64,000 bases of DNA. Source: Alphaproteobacteria bacterium. GTDB taxonomy: Bacteria > Pseudomonadota > Alphaproteobacteria > MPNO01 > UBA830. The stretch lies in assembly GCA_022822405.1 (NCBI GenBank), contig JAJEBT010000001.1:1-64000 (forward strand). Direction: 5' to 3'. The notes beneath the pieces are model-generated. The model was not told the DNA's origin and searched no databases. It was given only the letters and a program-made list of their open reading frames with translations. Position 1 is the stretch's first letter. Each line of letters begins with the position of its first letter. Of this stretch, positions 18,136 to 28,001 are shown piece after piece. The position numbers were made by a program, and so were the translations under genes.

Positions 18136-19278
18136 ATGATGAACGATCAGAATCCGCCGCACTATCCGACCCTGTTTTCCCCGGGGGCGATCGGCGTGGC
18201 AGCCCTGCCCAACCGCGCCGCCGTCGCGCCGATGACGCGCGTCAGCGCCAACCCGGACGGCACCGCAACCGCACAGATGGCAGAGTACTATGCGAGGTAC
18301 GCCCGCGGCGGTTTCGGCCTCGTCATCACGGAAGGAACCTATATCGACCGGCGCCACAGCCAAGGCTATCTGGGCCAGCCCGGCATCGCGGACGAGGCGC
18401 AACGTGATTCATGGTCCGCCGTCGTCGATGCGGTGCACGCAGAGAACGTGCCGATCTTCATGCAACTTCTGCATGCGGGAGCGCTGGTCCAGCACAACGA
18501 CCATGTCGACGATGCGATCGCTCCGTCCGCGGTGCAGCCGCGCGGGGAGATGGCGCCGCACTACATGGGCCGAGGGAGGTTTCCGGTACCGCGCGAGATA
18601 AGCAGGGGAGAAATCCAGAACGTCATGGAAGCGTTTGCGGAAGCGGCCGTCAGAGCTGCCGATGTCGGCTTCGATGGCATCGAACTCCATGGCGCCAACG
18701 GCTATCTCGCCGACCAGTTCCTCACCGAACACACGAACCGGCGGACCGACGACTATGGCGGACCGATCGAACAGCGCGTGCGCTTTCATGTCGAACTCGT
18801 GACCGCGGTCAGGGAGGCAGTCGCCGACCGCATCCCCTTCGGAATACGGATCTCGGAAAGCAAGGTCAACGACCTCGCCTACAGCTGGCCCGGCGGCGCC
18901 CGCGACTCAGAAGCGATCTTTGGCGCGATCGGGCGGGCCGGCCCGACCTACATCCATGTCAACGCCCATCGCGGTTTCGAGGCCGTGTTCGGCACCGGAA
19001 AGAGCCTGGCCGCACTGGCGCGGGAGGCGGTCCCCGACAACGTGCAAATCATCGCGTGCGGCAAGCTTCACGATGCCGAACAGTCCGAACGGATGCTCGC
19101 CAAGAAGACCGCCGACGCGGTGGCTATCGCAAAGGGCGCCCTCGCCGATCCCGATTGGCCGTGGAAGGTTCGCGGGGGCGATGCGCCCGTCGCGTTCGAT
19201 CCCGACATGATCCGGCCAACGGCGACGCTGGACAACACGGAACAGTGGCGCCGAGAACAACTGGCCGCCAAGGAATGA
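18136..19278 (+). CDS. NADH:flavin oxidoreductase, Old Yellow Enzyme family
   Basis: The 380-residue FMN-dependent TIM-barrel protein reduces activated C=C bonds or nitro groups with NAD(P)H. Diagnostic segments include NRAAVAPMTR near the N-terminus, QLLHAGALVQ, HGANGYLADQF with the His/Asn substrate-binding pair, TNRRTDDYGG, and an ACGKLHD phosphate-binding loop near the end. A second ATG at 18139 is better spaced from AAGAGG (18128-18133) and may be the true start. It follows the CocE-type gene by 94 bases on the same strand and is probably co-expressed with it from the divergent promoter at 16.15 kb. Confidence 0.9.
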   Translation: MMNDQNPPHYPTLFSPGAIGVAALPNRAAVAPMTRVSANPDGTATAQMAEYYARYARGGFGLVITEGTYIDRRHSQGYLGQPGIADEAQRDSWSAVVDAVHAENVPIFMQLLHAGALVQHNDHVDDAIAPSAVQPRGEMAPHYMGRGRFPVPREISRGEIQNVMEAFAEAAVRAADVGFDGIELHGANGYLADQFLTEHTNRRTDDYGGPIEQRVRFHVELVTAVREAVADRIPFGIRISESKVNDLAYSWPGGARDSEAIFGAIGRAGPTYIHVNAHRGFEAVFGTGKSLAALAREAVPDNVQIIACGKLHDAEQSERMLAKKTADAVAIAKGALADPDWPWKVRGGDAPVAFDPDMIRPTATLDNTEQWRREQLAAKE

Positions 19279-19359
19279 GCGCCAGCATCTCCGGCGCGAC
19301 ATCCTCAAGCCGCTGACCGGGCGTTCGCGCTCAGTCCAGCGTGCCGGCCGAGCCCGACC

Positions 19360-19542
19360 TCAGTCGTCGGCGACCGCCGGCATATCTTCTTTCTGCTCGC
19401 CGCCCCGGAGACGGAAAGCGCCCGAATCATGCGCCGGCGACACCTTGCTATCCGTCCGCAACATGTCGGGCGGATCCTCCGGCACCGAACACGACAGCGT
19501 ACGGCGGGCGGCCATTGTGATCGCACGTCTCAGGATATTCAT
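19360..19542 (-). CDS. Small hypothetical protein downstream of ssb
   Basis: A 60-codon frame begins with ATG at 19542, preceded by GGGAGG with about a 9-base spacer, and ends with TGA at 19360. The peptide starts MNILRRAITMAARRT, a basic amphipathic stretch, and has an acidic, Pro-rich second half. It lies about 115 bases downstream of ssb on the same strand. I do not recognise a family. The good ribosome-binding site is the main support; codon bias in high-G+C DNA gives many false short frames, so this is tentative. The remaining bases of the 19279-19656 gap show nothing else. Confidence 0.35.
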   Translation of the reverse strand: MNILRRAITMAARRTLSCSVPEDPPDMLRTDSKVSPAHDSGAFRLRGGEQKEDMPAVADD

Positions 19543-19656
19543 GTCGATGTACCTCCCGCGATTCGTGCTGCAAGGCTGGACCGGAAGTGGCAACCGCGCC
19601 ACAGAAGACGATGCCGCCGCCTGGATGCGTCGGCGCCGGCCCGCATGGTGGGTTCT

Positions 19657-20157
19657 TTAGAACGGAATATCGTCGTCGAGATCGTCAGCGGCCCCGTCAG
19701 GAACACCGGAGCCAGAATCCTGTCCGCCGCCGAACTGGTCGGCAGGCGCCGGACCTGGATCGCCATCGTGACCGTACCCCCCGCCCCCACCGGCATCGCG
19801 GCTGTTACGCGAATCAAGCATGGTGAGCGTACCGTTGAAGCCGCTGAGCACCACTTCGGTCGTGTAGCGCTCGGCACCCTGTTGATCGGTCCACTTACGG
19901 GTCCGGAGCTCGCCCTCGAGGTACACCTTCGACCCCTTGCGCAGATATTGCTGGGCGACCTTGCCCAAACCCTCGGAGAAGATGACGACACGGTGCCATT
20001 CGGTTCGTTCGCGGCGCTCGCTGGTATTGCGATCGCGCCAAGTCTCTGTCGTGGCAACGGAAAGGTTCACGACCGGCTTGCCATCGTTCATGTGCCGCAC
20101 GTCGGGGTCGCGCCCGAGATTGCCGACCAGGATGACCTTGTTCACACTCCCCGACAT
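19657..20157 (-). CDS. ssb: Single-stranded DNA-binding protein
   Basis: SSB coats single-stranded DNA during replication, repair and recombination. The 166-residue protein has an OB-fold over residues 1-110 ([16 protein letters not shown], then the [19 protein letters not shown] motif), a glycine-rich linker, and the acidic tip DDDIPF that binds partner proteins. Length and tip match bacterial SSB. The usual alphaproteobacterial neighbour uvrA is present upstream on the opposite strand, but a hydroxyacid dehydrogenase gene stands between them. gyrA, often next downstream, is 14 kb away here. Confidence 0.97.
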   Translation of the reverse strand: MSGSVNKVILVGNLGRDPDVRHMNDGKPVVNLSVATTETWRDRNTSERRERTEWHRVVIFSEGLGKVAQQYLRKGSKVYLEGELRTRKWTDQQGAERYTTEVVLSGFNGTLTMLDSRNSRDAGGGGGYGHDGDPGPAPADQFGGGQDSGSGVPDGAADDLDDDIPF

Positions 20158-20285
20158 ACGCCTCTCCCGAATCCGGTGGTTTTCGGCATCATAGCCAACG
20201 GGAACACCGTGACCGACATCCGGACGATTCGACCCGCAAAAAAAGCCGTGGATAACTCGCCTGCCAAGGGCAATGCCGGCTGCCG

Positions 20286-21260
20286 TCAGCCCGGAGTCCG
20301 CTGACCCGATCCGGTCATTTCATTGATGACGCAGCCGTCGAGCCAGGACCGCAGATTCTCCACCGTGCCGCCGTACCAGTTCCGATAGTTCTCGACCGTC
20401 GCATATCCGAGGTGCGGCGTGATCACCGTGTTGGGCATATTGCGAAGCGGGTGATCGGCGGGAAGCGGCTCGATGTCGAAGACGTCGAGGCCGGCGCCCG
20501 CTATCCGGCCTTCGCGCAACGCCGAAACCAGGGCTGCCTCGTCGACGATCGGTCCGCGGGACGTGTTGATCAGGTAGGCCGTGGATTTCATCAACCCGAG
20601 ATCCGCCGCTTGCAGAAGGCCCCGCGTGCGATCGCTGAGAAGAAGGTGAATGGTCAGGAAATCCGATTCACGGAGAATTTGCTCCCTGCCCGCCAAGTGC
20701 GCGCCGACCTCATCGCAACGGTCCTGCGTCAGGTTTTCCGACCATGCGATGACCCGCATGCCGAGCGCTATGCCGACCCGCGCGACGTCGCTTCCGATCC
20801 GCCCCAGACCCATCACGCCGAGTGTCTTGTCGCGCAACCCGACGCCCACGGTCTTCTGCCAGGCGCCTGCCCGGGTCTCGCGATCCTCGGTCGAGATGTG
20901 CCGCGCGAGGTCGTGAATCAACCCCCATGTGAGTTCCGAGGTCGGATATCCGAGCGACGGAGTTCCGGTGCACAGGACGCCGCAGTCGGCGGCGGCGGCA
21001 AGATCAATCGAGAGATTGCGCATGCCGCTGCTCACCAGGTGCTCAAGCTTCGGCAGCTTCTCGAACAGCGTGCGCGGAAAGGGCGTGCGCTCGCGCATGA
21101 CCATCACGATCTCGAATTCACGCAGCCTCTCCACGATCGCCCCTTCGTCGGCGAGATGGTCGCGGAACACCGTTATCTCGATATCACCGTCGAGCGGCGA
21201 CCAGTCCGCCATCTCGAGGGCAACGCCCTGGTAATCGTCCAGCACAGCAAGTTTCTTCAT
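20286..21260 (-). CDS. D-2-hydroxyacid dehydrogenase, NAD(P)-dependent
   Basis: This 324-residue enzyme of the D-isomer-specific 2-hydroxyacid dehydrogenase family interconverts 2-oxoacids and D-2-hydroxyacids. The Rossmann motif is [11 protein letters not shown] near residues 151-161. The catalytic set is visible: Arg in [10 protein letters not shown], Glu in FDIEPLP and His in ITPHLGYA. It resembles members that start with a conserved VLDDYQGVA segment. It is inserted between the usually adjacent ssb and uvrA genes, transcribed away from uvrA with a 95-base intergenic region. Substrate cannot be assigned. Confidence 0.9.
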   Translation of the reverse strand: MKKLAVLDDYQGVALEMADWSPLDGDIEITVFRDHLADEGAIVERLREFEIVMVMRERTPFPRTLFEKLPKLEHLVSSGMRNLSIDLAAAADCGVLCTGTPSLGYPTSELTWGLIHDLARHISTEDRETRAGAWQKTVGVGLRDKTLGVMGLGRIGSDVARVGIALGMRVIAWSENLTQDRCDEVGAHLAGREQILRESDFLTIHLLLSDRTRGLLQAADLGLMKSTAYLINTSRGPIVDEAALVSALREGRIAGAGLDVFDIEPLPADHPLRNMPNTVITPHLGYATVENYRNWYGGTVENLRSWLDGCVINEMTGSGQRTPG

Positions 21261-21355
21261 TCGCTTCCTTTCCGCGAGCGCGAGAGTCGCGTTGATCGGG
21301 GCGACGGGGTATTATCAGCTTCTCAGGTTCACGTCACCCGTTCCAGTTTCGGCAG

Positions 21356-24265
21356 ATGCAATCGAAGATCCTCATTCGCGGCGCACGGGAAAACAACCTT
21401 CAGAACATCGATGTCGAACTGCCGCGTGACGCCCTCGTGGTGATCACCGGTATTTCCGGGTCCGGCAAGTCGACGCTGGCCTTCGACACCGTTTATGCAG
21501 AGGGTCAACGGCGCTACGTCGAAAGTCTGTCGGCCTATGCGCGCCAGTTCCTCGAACTGATGGAAAAGCCGGATGTCGATTCCATCGAGGGCCTGTCGCC
21601 AGCGATTTCCATCGAACAGAAGACAACCTCGCGAAACCCGCGGTCGACGGTCGGAACCGTCACCGAGATTTACGACTACATGCGCCTCCTGTTCGCTCGG
21701 GCCGGCATCCCCTACTCGCCGGAGACCGGGCTGCCCATCGAGAGCCAGACGGTCTCGCAGATGGTCGATCGCGTGGCCGCCATGGAAGCGGGAACGCGCC
21801 TCTATATCCTCGCGCCAATCGTCCGCGGCCGCAAGGGCGAGTACCGCCGGGAATTTGCCGAGCTGCGCAAGAAGGGTTTTGCCCGCGTGCGGGTCGACGG
21901 CACGATCCACGACATCGAGGACGTGCCGGCGCTCGACAAGAACATCAGGCACGACATAGAAGTCATCGTCGACCGCATCGTGGTTCGCGACAGCCTTGGC
22001 AATCGTGTCGCCGACTCGCTGGAGACCGCGCTCGCGCTAACTGACGGACTCGCGATCGCCGAGAATGCGGACAGCGGCGAGCGCACCATCTTCTCGGCCA
22101 AGTTCGCCTGCCCGGTCTCCGGGTTCACCATCGACGAAATCGAACCGCGGCTGTTTTCCTTCAACAACCCACACGGCGCCTGTCCGACCTGTGACGGTCT
22201 CGGCACGAAAATGTATTTCGATCCCGACCTGGTGGTTCCCGATCCGGCAAAGTCGCTCCACGACGGCGCCCTGGCACCGTGGGCCGGATCGTCGTCGAGT
22301 TACTACGAGCAGACCCTGACATCGCTCGCGCGCGCGTACGCTTTCTCGACGGCGACGCCGTTCGGCAAGCTCTCGAAGAAGAACCGCGATGTCGTGCTTT
22401 ACGGATCGGGCGACAAGCCGGTCAAGATAGTCTACGCAGACGAAAAGAGATCCTATACCGTCAACCGCCCGTTCGAGGGCGTGCTGCCGAATCTCGAGCG
22501 CCGTTTTCGGGAAACCGATTCCAGCTGGGTGCGCGAGGAGCTGCAGAAGTTCCAAACCGTCTCGCAATGCGAGGCCTGCGACGGCACCCGTCTCCGGCCC
22601 GAAGCGCTGGCCGTCAAGATCGACGGTCTGCATATCAGCCAGGTAACGGAATTCGCCATCGGCGAGGCCGCCAAGTGGTTCGAGACGCTGGCCGCGCGGC
22701 TCAGTGACAAGCAGGCGCAGATCGCCTCGGGCATACTCAAGGAGATCAACGAGCGGCTGGGCTTCCTCAACGACGTCGGGTTGGAATATCTGACGCTCTC
22801 GCGCATGTCGGGCTCACTCTCGGGCGGCGAGAGCCAGCGCATTCGGCTCGCCTCGCAGATCGGTTCCGGCCTGACAGGCGTTCTCTACGTTCTCGACGAA
22901 CCGTCGATAGGGCTCCACCAGCGCGACAATGCCCGTCTTCTTGACACTCTCAGGCGCCTTCGCGACCTCGGCAATACGGTCATCGTCGTCGAGCATGACG
23001 AAGAGGCGATTCTGGCAGCCGACTGGCTCGTCGACCTGGGACCCGGCGCCGGCATCCACGGCGGCAACGTGGTCGCCGCGGGCCCTCCGCCAGCGGTCGT
23101 GAACGCGCCGGACAGCCTTACCGCCAAATATCTCCGCGGCGACCTCGCGATCGAGGTGCCGTCACAGCGCCGCGCTACCGAACGCGGCCTGGAACTCCGC
23201 ATCGCCGGCGCCCGCGCCAACAATTTGAAGGGCATCGATATCGATGTCCCGCTCGGCGTGCTGACCTGCGTGACCGGCGTGTCCGGCAGTGGCAAGTCGA
23301 GCCTCGTCATCGAGACCCTCTACAAGGCCGCGGCGCGGCGCATCAACGGCGCGCGCGTGGTGCCCGGCGAACATCGCGAACTCCTCGGCCTTGAATTCGT
23401 CGACAAGGTCGTCGATATCGACCAGTCGCCGATCGGGCGCACGCCACGGTCCAATCCGGCAACCTATACCGGCGCGTTCACACCGATTCGCGAATGGTTC
23501 GCTGGCCTGCCGGAATCGCGCGCCCGCGGCTACAAGGCCGGCCGTTTCTCCTTCAACGTGAAGGGTGGGCGTTGCGAAGCCTGCCAAGGCGACGGCCTCA
23601 TAAAGATCGAGATGCACTTCCTTCCGGACGTCTACGTCCAGTGCGACGTATGCCATGGCAAACGTTACAATCGCGAGACGCTCGAGGTCGAGTTTCGCGG
23701 CAAGTCAATCGCCGATGTCCTCGACATGACGGTCGAGGAAGGCGTCGAGTTCTTTGCCGCCGTTCCCTCGATCCGGGGCAAGCTCGACATGCTGCGCCGC
23801 GTCGGTCTCGGCTACATCAAGATCGGGCAGCAGGCCACAACGCTGTCGGGCGGCGAGGCGCAGCGGGTCAAGCTGTCAAAGGAACTCTCGCGCAAGGCGA
23901 CCGGGCGCACGATCTACATTCTCGACGAGCCCACGACCGGGCTTCATTTCGACGACATCCGCAAGCTCCTCGAAGTGCTGCACGCCCTGGTGGACCAGGG
24001 CAACACGGTCATCGTCATCGAGCACAATCTCGACGTCATAAAGACGGCCGACTGGGTTATTGATCTCGGCCCGGAAGGCGGCGACGGCGGCGGCCGCGTC
24101 GTGGTTGCCGGAACCCCGGAGGATATCGCCCGCGTCGAGGAGAGCCACACGGGCAGGTACCTCGCACCGTGCCTCGCCGCAAGCGCCTTCACGCCCTCCT
24201 CCGAAGCGAAACCCGCCAGAAACCGGGTACCGGCAGCCGGAACCACCGAACGGCCGGCGGCATGA
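21356..24265 (+). CDS. uvrA: Excinuclease ABC subunit A
   Basis: UvrA is the damage-recognition ATPase of nucleotide excision repair and loads UvrB on lesions. The 969-residue protein has two ABC modules: Walker [10 protein letters not shown] (32-40) and GVSGSGKSS, signatures LSGGESQR and LSGGEAQR, and Walker B segments [10 protein letters not shown] and [10 protein letters not shown]. The zinc-binding cysteine pairs CPTCDG, CEACDG, CEACQG and CDVCHG are present. Length is normal (about 940-970). A pair of GTTC half-sites upstream has 9 bases between them, not the 7 expected of the alphaproteobacterial LexA box. Confidence 0.98.
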   Translation: MQSKILIRGARENNLQNIDVELPRDALVVITGISGSGKSTLAFDTVYAEGQRRYVESLSAYARQFLELMEKPDVDSIEGLSPAISIEQKTTSRNPRSTVGTVTEIYDYMRLLFARAGIPYSPETGLPIESQTVSQMVDRVAAMEAGTRLYILAPIVRGRKGEYRREFAELRKKGFARVRVDGTIHDIEDVPALDKNIRHDIEVIVDRIVVRDSLGNRVADSLETALALTDGLAIAENADSGERTIFSAKFACPVSGFTIDEIEPRLFSFNNPHGACPTCDGLGTKMYFDPDLVVPDPAKSLHDGALAPWAGSSSSYYEQTLTSLARAYAFSTATPFGKLSKKNRDVVLYGSGDKPVKIVYADEKRSYTVNRPFEGVLPNLERRFRETDSSWVREELQKFQTVSQCEACDGTRLRPEALAVKIDGLHISQVTEFAIGEAAKWFETLAARLSDKQAQIASGILKEINERLGFLNDVGLEYLTLSRMSGSLSGGESQRIRLASQIGSGLTGVLYVLDEPSIGLHQRDNARLLDTLRRLRDLGNTVIVVEHDEEAILAADWLVDLGPGAGIHGGNVVAAGPPPAVVNAPDSLTAKYLRGDLAIEVPSQRRATERGLELRIAGARANNLKGIDIDVPLGVLTCVTGVSGSGKSSLVIETLYKAAARRINGARVVPGEHRELLGLEFVDKVVDIDQSPIGRTPRSNPATYTGAFTPIREWFAGLPESRARGYKAGRFSFNVKGGRCEACQGDGLIKIEMHFLPDVYVQCDVCHGKRYNRETLEVEFRGKSIADVLDMTVEEGVEFFAAVPSIRGKLDMLRRVGLGYIKIGQQATTLSGGEAQRVKLSKELSRKATGRTIYILDEPTTGLHFDDIRKLLEVLHALVDQGNTVIVIEHNLDVIKTADWVIDLGPEGGDGGGRVVVAGTPEDIARVEESHTGRYLAPCLAASAFTPSSEAKPARNRVPAAGTTERPAA

Positions 24266-24266
24266 A

Positions 24267-25013
24267 ATGCCGACGGATGCCCCGAGACTCGCACAATCCC
24301 AGACTGGAGACACGGGCGCCGTGACCAACGCACCTGCCGAGACCCGAGGCACGCTCCTCACCAAGGAGGATTTCACGGCCGGCCGGCATGTCGACATGCT
24401 CGCCGCCACCGGACTGCTCGATCAGATCGAGCTCAATCCGGAGGCATACCGGCTCCGGAAGCGGGACGAGATGATCGCAGCTTCTTGCGGCCCGACGGTA
24501 TGGGTGTTCGGATATGGGTCGCTGGTCTGGAATCCCGCCTTCGAGTATGACGAACGCCGGGTCGGCACTCTCTACGGCTATCACCGCCAGTTCTGCTTCT
24601 GGTCGACAGCGGGACGCGGAACGCCCGATGCGCCCGGAATGATGCTGGGGCTCGACCGCGGCGGATCGTGCCGGGGCATCGTTCTCGGCGTACGGCGGGA
24701 GCGGGCCGGGACTGAACTGGCCAGCGTGTTCATGCGCGAACTCACGGGCAAGGCCTACAATGTGCGCCTGCTCAGGGTAGCGACCGACGACGGTCCCGTG
24801 CGCGCGATCACCTTCGTCGCCGACCGCCGCGCACGCAACTATGCCGGACGCATACCGGACGTGGAGATCGCCCGCCATATCGCGCAGGGATGCGGACATC
24901 TGGGCTCGTGTGCCGACTATCTCTTCAATACCACGCAGCACCTGGAGAGGCTGGGCATTCATGACCGGCAGCTGCACAGGCTCTGCAGGCTTGCCGGGAT
25001 TGCGGTGCCGTGA
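24267..25013 (+). CDS. chaC: ChaC-type gamma-glutamylcyclotransferase
   Basis: The 248-residue protein matches the ChaC branch that splits glutathione into 5-oxoproline and Cys-Gly. The family opening [14 protein letters not shown], the [15 protein letters not shown] segment, and the GGSCRG motif are all present. The ATG at 24267 lies one base after the uvrA stop; a GTG at 24321 is an alternative that would remove an N-terminal tail not needed for the fold. It is in an operon-like run uvrA-chaC-trmFO with overlapping or touching ends. Confidence 0.88.
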   Translation: MPTDAPRLAQSQTGDTGAVTNAPAETRGTLLTKEDFTAGRHVDMLAATGLLDQIELNPEAYRLRKRDEMIAASCGPTVWVFGYGSLVWNPAFEYDERRVGTLYGYHRQFCFWSTAGRGTPDAPGMMLGLDRGGSCRGIVLGVRRERAGTELASVFMRELTGKAYNVRLLRVATDDGPVRAITFVADRRARNYAGRIPDVEIARHIAQGCGHLGSCADYLFNTTQHLERLGIHDRQLHRLCRLAGIAVP

Positions 25014-26401
25014 CCCAGCCCCGCGACCCGGTGCACATCGTCGGCGGCGGGCTTGCCGGATCGGAGGCTGCCTGGCAACTCGCCCGCGCCGGCGTTTCCG
25101 CCGTGATACACGAGATGCGCCCCGATCGCATGACAGAGGCCCACCGGACGGACAGGCTGGCCGAGCTGGTGTGCTCGAACTCCTTCCGTTCGGACGATGC
25201 GGCCCATAACGCCGTGGGTCTGCTCCATGAGGAACTGCGCCGGGCCGGATCCCTGGTCATGGCTGCGGCAGACCTGCACAGGGTTCCGGCCGGCGGCGCG
25301 CTTGCGGTCGACAGGGACGGTTTTGCCGGACACGTCACCAAGGCGGTTGCTGCCGAGCCACTGATCGCGCTTGAACGCGGCGAGGTCCGGGGCTTGCCGC
25401 CGGCGGGCTGGAAGAGCGTGATCGTGGCAACCGGCCCCCTCACCTCGCAGCCGCTGGCTGCAGCCGTCCGCGAGCTCACAGGCGAGGATTCGCTTGCCTT
25501 TTTCGACGCCATCGCGCCGATCGTGCACGCCGACTCGATCGACCTCGACAAGGCGTGGTTCCAATCGCGCTACGACAAGGCAGGCCCGGGCGGCACTGGC
25601 AAGGACTACATCAACTGCCCCCTTGAGCGGGACGAGTATCTGGATTTCATCGCCAGCCTCAGGGCCGCCGATGCCACGGACTTCCGGGAATGGGAGAAGG
25701 ACACGCCGTATTTCGAGGGCTGCCTGCCGATCGAGGTGATGGCTGCGCGCGGCGACGACACGCTCCGCTTCGGGCCGATGAAACCGGTCGGACTGACGAA
25801 TCCCCGTACCGGCAGGGGCGCCTATGCCATCGTCCAGCTGCGCCGCGACAACCGTCTCGGCACGCTCTACAACATGGTCGGATTCCAGACCAAGCTGCGC
25901 CACGGCGAGCAGAAACGGGTGTTCTCCGTGATTCCAGGACTCGAGAACGCCTCCTTCGCTCGCCTCGGCGGAATTCACCGTAATACGTTTCTCAACGCGC
26001 CGCGGCTCCTCGACGGCGAACTCCGCCTCAAGGCCATGACGAGGCTGCGTTTCGCGGGCCAGATCACCGGCGTCGAGGGCTATGTCGAGAGCGCAGCGAT
26101 CGGTCTGCTCGCGGGATGTTTCGCGGCGGCGGAAGCATGCGGCCGGGCCTTTCGGCCGCCGCCCCGGACGACGGCTCTTGGCGCGTTGCTCGCGCACATC
26201 ACAGAAGGGGCCGACGCTGGTTCCTACCAGCCGATGAACATCAATTTCGGATTGCTGCCGCCTCTGGGTCAGCGCCTTCGCGGACGCGAGCGGAAGAACG
26301 CCTATTGCCGGCGCGCTCTGGGCGAACTCGATGGCTGGTTGCAGTCTGAACATCTCGACGAACCAGGTATCCTCGGAGCGACGAAGGCAACCCTGCACTG
26401 A
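25010..26401 (+). CDS. trmFO: Methylenetetrahydrofolate-tRNA (uracil-5-)-methyltransferase
   Basis: TrmFO makes ribothymidine at position 54 of tRNA, using folate and FAD. The 463-residue protein has the FAD motif [15 protein letters not shown] (11-25), the [10 protein letters not shown] motif with Cys55, the second conserved cysteine in [14 protein letters not shown], and the C-terminal [10 protein letters not shown]. The start is GTG (25010-25012) overlapping the TGA of chaC by 4 bases, indicating coupling. Confidence 0.96.
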   Translation: MTQPRDPVHIVGGGLAGSEAAWQLARAGVSAVIHEMRPDRMTEAHRTDRLAELVCSNSFRSDDAAHNAVGLLHEELRRAGSLVMAAADLHRVPAGGALAVDRDGFAGHVTKAVAAEPLIALERGEVRGLPPAGWKSVIVATGPLTSQPLAAAVRELTGEDSLAFFDAIAPIVHADSIDLDKAWFQSRYDKAGPGGTGKDYINCPLERDEYLDFIASLRAADATDFREWEKDTPYFEGCLPIEVMAARGDDTLRFGPMKPVGLTNPRTGRGAYAIVQLRRDNRLGTLYNMVGFQTKLRHGEQKRVFSVIPGLENASFARLGGIHRNTFLNAPRLLDGELRLKAMTRLRFAGQITGVEGYVESAAIGLLAGCFAAAEACGRAFRPPPRTTALGALLAHITEGADAGSYQPMNINFGLLPPLGQRLRGRERKNAYCRRALGELDGWLQSEHLDEPGILGATKATLH

Positions 26402-26577
26402 GGGGCTGTTGAACACCGGTGAAAAGCTGGCTCGCGGCTATTCGGTGACGGGTCGAGCGCCGACGCCCGCCTGCGGCCTTGACACTCCGCAACCGGCGGC
26501 AGGATAATCCGTACACCGCAGGACGGTGGCCGGAACGCGCCACTCGCGACGGCGCACAATCCGCGCAGGAGGTGCCG

Positions 26578-27642
26578 ATGCGCAGCCAGGAAGTCAACCC
26601 GGCCAAGCTCGCGACGCTGTTTCGCAAGGAATTCGAGCTCTGCAAACTGGCGGAAGGCGAAACCGTCGCGCTTCTTTCCGACCTCAACACACGCCGCGAA
26701 TACGTTCAGGCTTCCTTTGCCGCCGCATCAGAGCTCGGTGCCGACGCCTACGAGCTGTGCGTCAACGCGACGCCGTCCTGGACCAAGGTCGGCGTCGAGA
26801 CCATCGGTGCCTGCAAGGGGACCCTGGAAGCACTGTGCGCGGCCGACATGCTGATCTGCCTGCACATTCCACTCTTCACGAAGTGGATGAAGACCGTCCG
26901 AGATGGCGGCACGCGGGTGTTGCTGGTCATCGACGCTCCCGACGATCTCGAACAGCTGATGGCGCCGCCGGGACTGCGCGAGGCGGTGATCCACGCGGGA
27001 AAGCGGCTCGAAGCGACGAACACGGTGAGAGTCACCAGTCCGGCCGGCACGGACCTGACCTATGATTGTGGCGAATACCCGACCATGATCCAGTACGGAT
27101 TCGCCGATGCGCCGGGGCGTTTCGACCACTGGGGCGGCGGTCATGTGCACACCTTTCCCAACGAGGGGTCCGCAAGCGGCATTGTCGTCATCCAGCCCGG
27201 CGACATGGTGGTCCTGCCCTACAACCGCTATGTGCAGGACACGATCCGTCTCGAAGTGGCAGACGGCCACATAACGAGTATCTCGGGCGGAATGGATGCC
27301 CGGCTGATGGAGCATTGGCTCGAAGACAACAAGGCAAATCCCGACGATCTCGACGGCCACTACCTGTCGCATCTCGGCTGGGGCCTCAATCCGCAGGCGC
27401 GCTGGGATGCGATTGCCCTTTACGGCAATGATCCCGACCGCACCTATGCCGCAGCCCGCACCTTTGCCGGAAACTTTCTTTTTTCCACGGGACCCAACAG
27501 CCAGGGCGGCGGCACCCGCACCACCAACGGCCATTACGACGTGCCGATGCGCGACTGCACGGTCATGCTCGACAACGATACGGTCATCGAGAACGGACGC
27601 TTGGTCGATGAACGCATGGTCGTCGAGCGCGTGCCACGTTAG
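26578..27642 (+). CDS. NicX-like ring-cleavage dioxygenase (2,5-dihydroxypyridine 5,6-dioxygenase family)
   Basis: This 354-residue protein resembles NicX of Pseudomonas putida, the Fe(II) enzyme that opens 2,5-dihydroxypyridine in nicotinate breakdown. Matching landmarks are EYPTMIQYGFADAPGRFDHW, the HLGWGL segment, and GNFLFSTGPN followed by GHYDVPMRDC. The family iron ligands are present as His265, His319 and Asp321 (HX53HXD; NicX itself has HX52HXD). The ATG at 26578 is fixed by AGGAGG at 26567-26572. It is a single gene after trmFO, with no other nic genes beside it. A wider aminopeptidase M29-like annotation is possible, but the NicX similarity is much more specific. Confidence 0.8.
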   Translation: MRSQEVNPAKLATLFRKEFELCKLAEGETVALLSDLNTRREYVQASFAAASELGADAYELCVNATPSWTKVGVETIGACKGTLEALCAADMLICLHIPLFTKWMKTVRDGGTRVLLVIDAPDDLEQLMAPPGLREAVIHAGKRLEATNTVRVTSPAGTDLTYDCGEYPTMIQYGFADAPGRFDHWGGGHVHTFPNEGSASGIVVIQPGDMVVLPYNRYVQDTIRLEVADGHITSISGGMDARLMEHWLEDNKANPDDLDGHYLSHLGWGLNPQARWDAIALYGNDPDRTYAAARTFAGNFLFSTGPNSQGGGTRTTNGHYDVPMRDCTVMLDNDTVIENGRLVDERMVVERVPR

Positions 27643-28001
27643 GAGCCGAGGCCGACGCCACAGCCGGGAAGCTGTGCGCGTCCCGGACTTCAAATCGTCG
27701 AGGCCGGTCCAGACCGGACCGGCAGCCGTCCCGGTGCTGAAACAGGCGGGACGCATCCCTGATCCCGGCAGCATCGGTTCTGTCGACGGAGCGGAGTTCA
27801 CCACTCTTCAGGTTCTTCAGCGATATCAAGGCCTGCCTGGCCGGGGTGCCCATGCACCGACGATCCCGTGGCGTGCCCTGGTCCGGGATCCGCGATTGGA
27901 CTGTTTCACGGAACGCGGCATAGCGAAGTTCGTCACTTCGCATCGATCCGCCGGGCAGGCGGTGCCGCCCATTCGCCACGCGGCATATGCCGACAACTGC
28001 G
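27643..28001. other. Non-coding gap between convergent genes
   Basis: No gene is supported in these 359 bases. A stem-loop GCCGGTCC-AGACC-GGACCGGC occupies 27703-27723, about 60 bases after the NicX-like stop, and may help end transcription, though it lacks a T-run. The rest shows no recognisable signal. Confidence 0.5.

Noticed and set aside
20248-20255. DnaA-box-like GTGGATAA upstream of ssb
   Set aside because: Only a single near-consensus copy is present, with no cluster or AT-rich unwinding region, so it is not evidence of an origin.
21327-21343. Possible LexA (SOS) box GTTC...GTTC upstream of uvrA
   Set aside because: The half-sites are separated by 9 bases, whereas the alphaproteobacterial box has 7. 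No other box was seen near uvrA or ssb.
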